Assembly (NCBI GenBank): GCA_018136815.1
Contig: CM030939.1
Location: 3,713,419 to 3,777,418, forward strand
DNA: 64,000 nucleotides
From: Isochrysis galbana
Lineage: Eukaryota > Haptophyta > Isochrysidales > Isochrysidaceae
Reading direction: 5' to 3'
In this document: one piece after another, positions 62,800 through 64,000 of the stretch
Position numbering within the stretch: position 1 is the stretch's first letter
Layout: every line of letters begins with the position of its first letter
The notes under the pieces: model-generated
Seen by the model: the letters and a program-made list of their open reading frames with translations, nothing else
Databases searched by the model: none
Told to the model about the DNA's origin: nothing
Translations under genes and position numbers: made by a program

Positions 62800-63631
62800 T
62801 AAGCACTACTAATGCCATTGTCTATTGTAATACTATTGTACCTTCTCCATGGTTGTGGTCTATGTATCCTTGGTTAGTAGTTAGTAGCATGCGTGCTCAT
62901 TTATTTTCTAGATGGTGAGGATGAGACGGCTCCAGACATCCGGAGTCGGGAGTCGGGAGAGGGCCCGCTGTTCGCCACCCACACGGTGCTCCTCTTGTGC
63001 GCCGCGACAAGGGAGGTGGGCGGTGGGCGGCGAGCGTCGAGGAGGGGCGAGGGGGAGAGAGAAGTCTAAGTAGAGAAAAAAGGGGGGGGGGGGGGGACGG
63101 AGAGAGAGAGACGATGAGAGAGAGAGGGGTGGAGAGGGAGGGAGAGCAGAGGGAGGGAGAGCGAGAGCGAGAGCGAGAGCTCGGCCGGTAGCGCGAGTGG
63201 GGAGGAGGGAGGGGGTGCGTGGAGACGGAGGGGGAGGTGAGACTCGGCGTCAGACTTCTCGCCCTCCGCCCTCCCCTCGTCCTCGTCCTCCTCCCCCTCC
63301 CCCCCCTCCCCTCTTTCCCTTCCTTTGGGTTGGGGCCTTGGGGTGGCGGGAGGGACGGGTGGGCGAGCCTCTCCCTTCCCCTCCCCGCCCTCTCTACTAC
63401 ACCCTCCCATTCCCCACCCCCCCGCGGAAGCAGAGGGAGAGCAAGGCCCGAGAGAGGGGAGGCCACCGGCAGAGAGGAGTCGGAGAGCGAGCCAGGCGGG
63501 GACGAGCCGGGGGAGCGAGAGATCGCACGCGCCGGCAGGGCGAGACCCTCCCTCCCTCCCTCCCTCCCTCCCTCCCTCGCTCGCCTCCCTCTTTCTCTCT
63601 TTCTCTCTTTCTCTTTGCCAGCGCATGCGTG
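62800..63631. promoter_or_regulatory. Purine/pyrimidine-rich leader of the gene at 63632
   Basis: 63040-63230 is GA-rich with a run of about 17 G. 63541-63615 is a (CCCT)n/(CTTT)n tract directly before the start codon. This resembles the leaders of the EF-hand, aminopeptidase P and PRP5-like genes. Frames across it are compositional. Confidence 0.45.
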
Positions 63632-64000
63632 ATGCAGTTTGACGTGGAGGACATTGATGATGACGTGCCGCAGCCGAGCGAGCCTGCGCTGACGGCGCCC
63701 GCGCCCTCCGCCTTCATGGTCCAGATCTCGGGGCTCGCCAAGCGCACCGATCTCAATGGCTTATTCGGCGTGGCGACCGAATACGACGCTCACTCTGACC
63801 GGTACCGCGTGCTTGTGCTAGGCTCACGCGAGAAGGTCAACATCCGGCCGGCCAACCTAAGCTTTGGGAACGCACTCAACTCGATGTCCGGCGAGTCGCT
63901 CAAGACAATTACCGCGATACAGGAGGCGGAACTCGCGAGAAGGGCGGCGCCCGCAAGCGCAACCGATGGGGCTAGCGCGTCCTTCACACCGGCACAAGCT
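63632..64000 (+). CDS. 5' end of a gene, acidic start and SH3-like segment, truncated by window
   Basis: Open from ATG 63632 to the window edge (123 codons): MQFDVEDIDDDVPQPSEPAL, then VQISGLAKRTDLNGLFGVAT, EYDAHSDRYRVLVLGSREKV and NIRPANLSF, then an Ala/Ser-rich stretch. The segment L..R.DLNG..G......DRY.V.......++RPANL is a small beta-barrel-like motif common in algal regulatory and ubiquitin-related proteins. A specific function cannot be given without the rest. Confidence 0.6.
   Translation, partial: MQFDVEDIDDDVPQPSEPALTAPAPSAFMVQISGLAKRTDLNGLFGVATEYDAHSDRYRVLVLGSREKVNIRPANLSFGNALNSMSGESLKTITAIQEAELARRAAPASATDGASASFTPAQA

Noticed and set aside
62897..63626. Minus-strand R/E/G and P/S-rich frames of 186-189 codons
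   Set aside because: They cover GA-rich and CCCT-repeat sequence upstream of the 63632 gene and show no conserved motif.

Overview
This window is nuclear DNA of a unicellular photosynthetic eukaryote. It has GC-rich protein-coding genes, a few short GT-AG introns (64-123 bp), long pyrimidine-rich 5' leaders, a tRNA-Ala with a Pol III T-run, a plastid-type D27 carotenoid isomerase, a PPR protein and a selenocysteine-encoding gene. I infer a secondary-plastid alga, haptophyte- or stramenopile-like. Nothing in the window fixes the species.

Layout, left half (1-34.4 kb): a small conserved ORF (120-380) and a 67-69 bp minisatellite; a D27-like isomerase (1121-1888, -); a hAT transposon with intact ends and an 8-bp target duplication (3046-5606); a three-exon aminopeptidase P (6067-8424, -); a LINE-like fragment carrying a nested hAT miniature element (9270-10980); a retroposed repeat with a 16-bp target duplication (11151-12023); a tandem EF-hand protein (12367-14490, -); a PPR protein (17195-19668, -); tRNA-Ala(UGC) (21150-21222); retroelement debris (21.9-24.3 kb); a PTC7-type PP2C phosphatase (24633-25604, -) head to head with a PRP5/DDX46 splicing helicase that carries an extra U2AF-homology motif (26613-30176, +); an internally deleted LINE (30923-32470, -); and a class II histone deacetylase (33145-34371, +).

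Right half (35-64 kb): a selenoprotein M gene with an in-frame UGA and a candidate SECIS (35970-36640, +); notchless/NLE1 (37387-39018, +); a repeat-dense stretch (39-45 kb); two divergently transcribed proteins with barrier-to-autointegration-factor-like (BAF-like) domains, one a tandem membrane-anchored form (45935-47254, -) and one a BAF-sized single domain (48005-48313, +); a broken Ty3/gypsy pol (50001-52052, -); a hAT miniature element (52494-53086); a CK1/VRK-superfamily kinase with a basic tail (53433-54854, +); a second member of the small ORF family (55957-56352, +); several tandem repeats; a PPP-family phosphatase (58691-60211, -); a transposon with roughly 200-bp terminal inverted repeats (60458-62799); and the 5' end of a further gene (63632 to the window edge, +).

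Most genes are unrelated housekeeping genes in mobile-element-rich DNA. Four observations stand out: the BAF-like pair lying within 14 kb of a CK1/VRK-type kinase and a PPP phosphatase (in animals VRK kinases and PP2A/PP4 control BAF); the UHM fused to the PRP5/DDX46 helicase; the recoded selenoprotein M with its SECIS candidate; and hAT elements whose ends and 8-bp duplications can be read exactly, one of them nested in a LINE.
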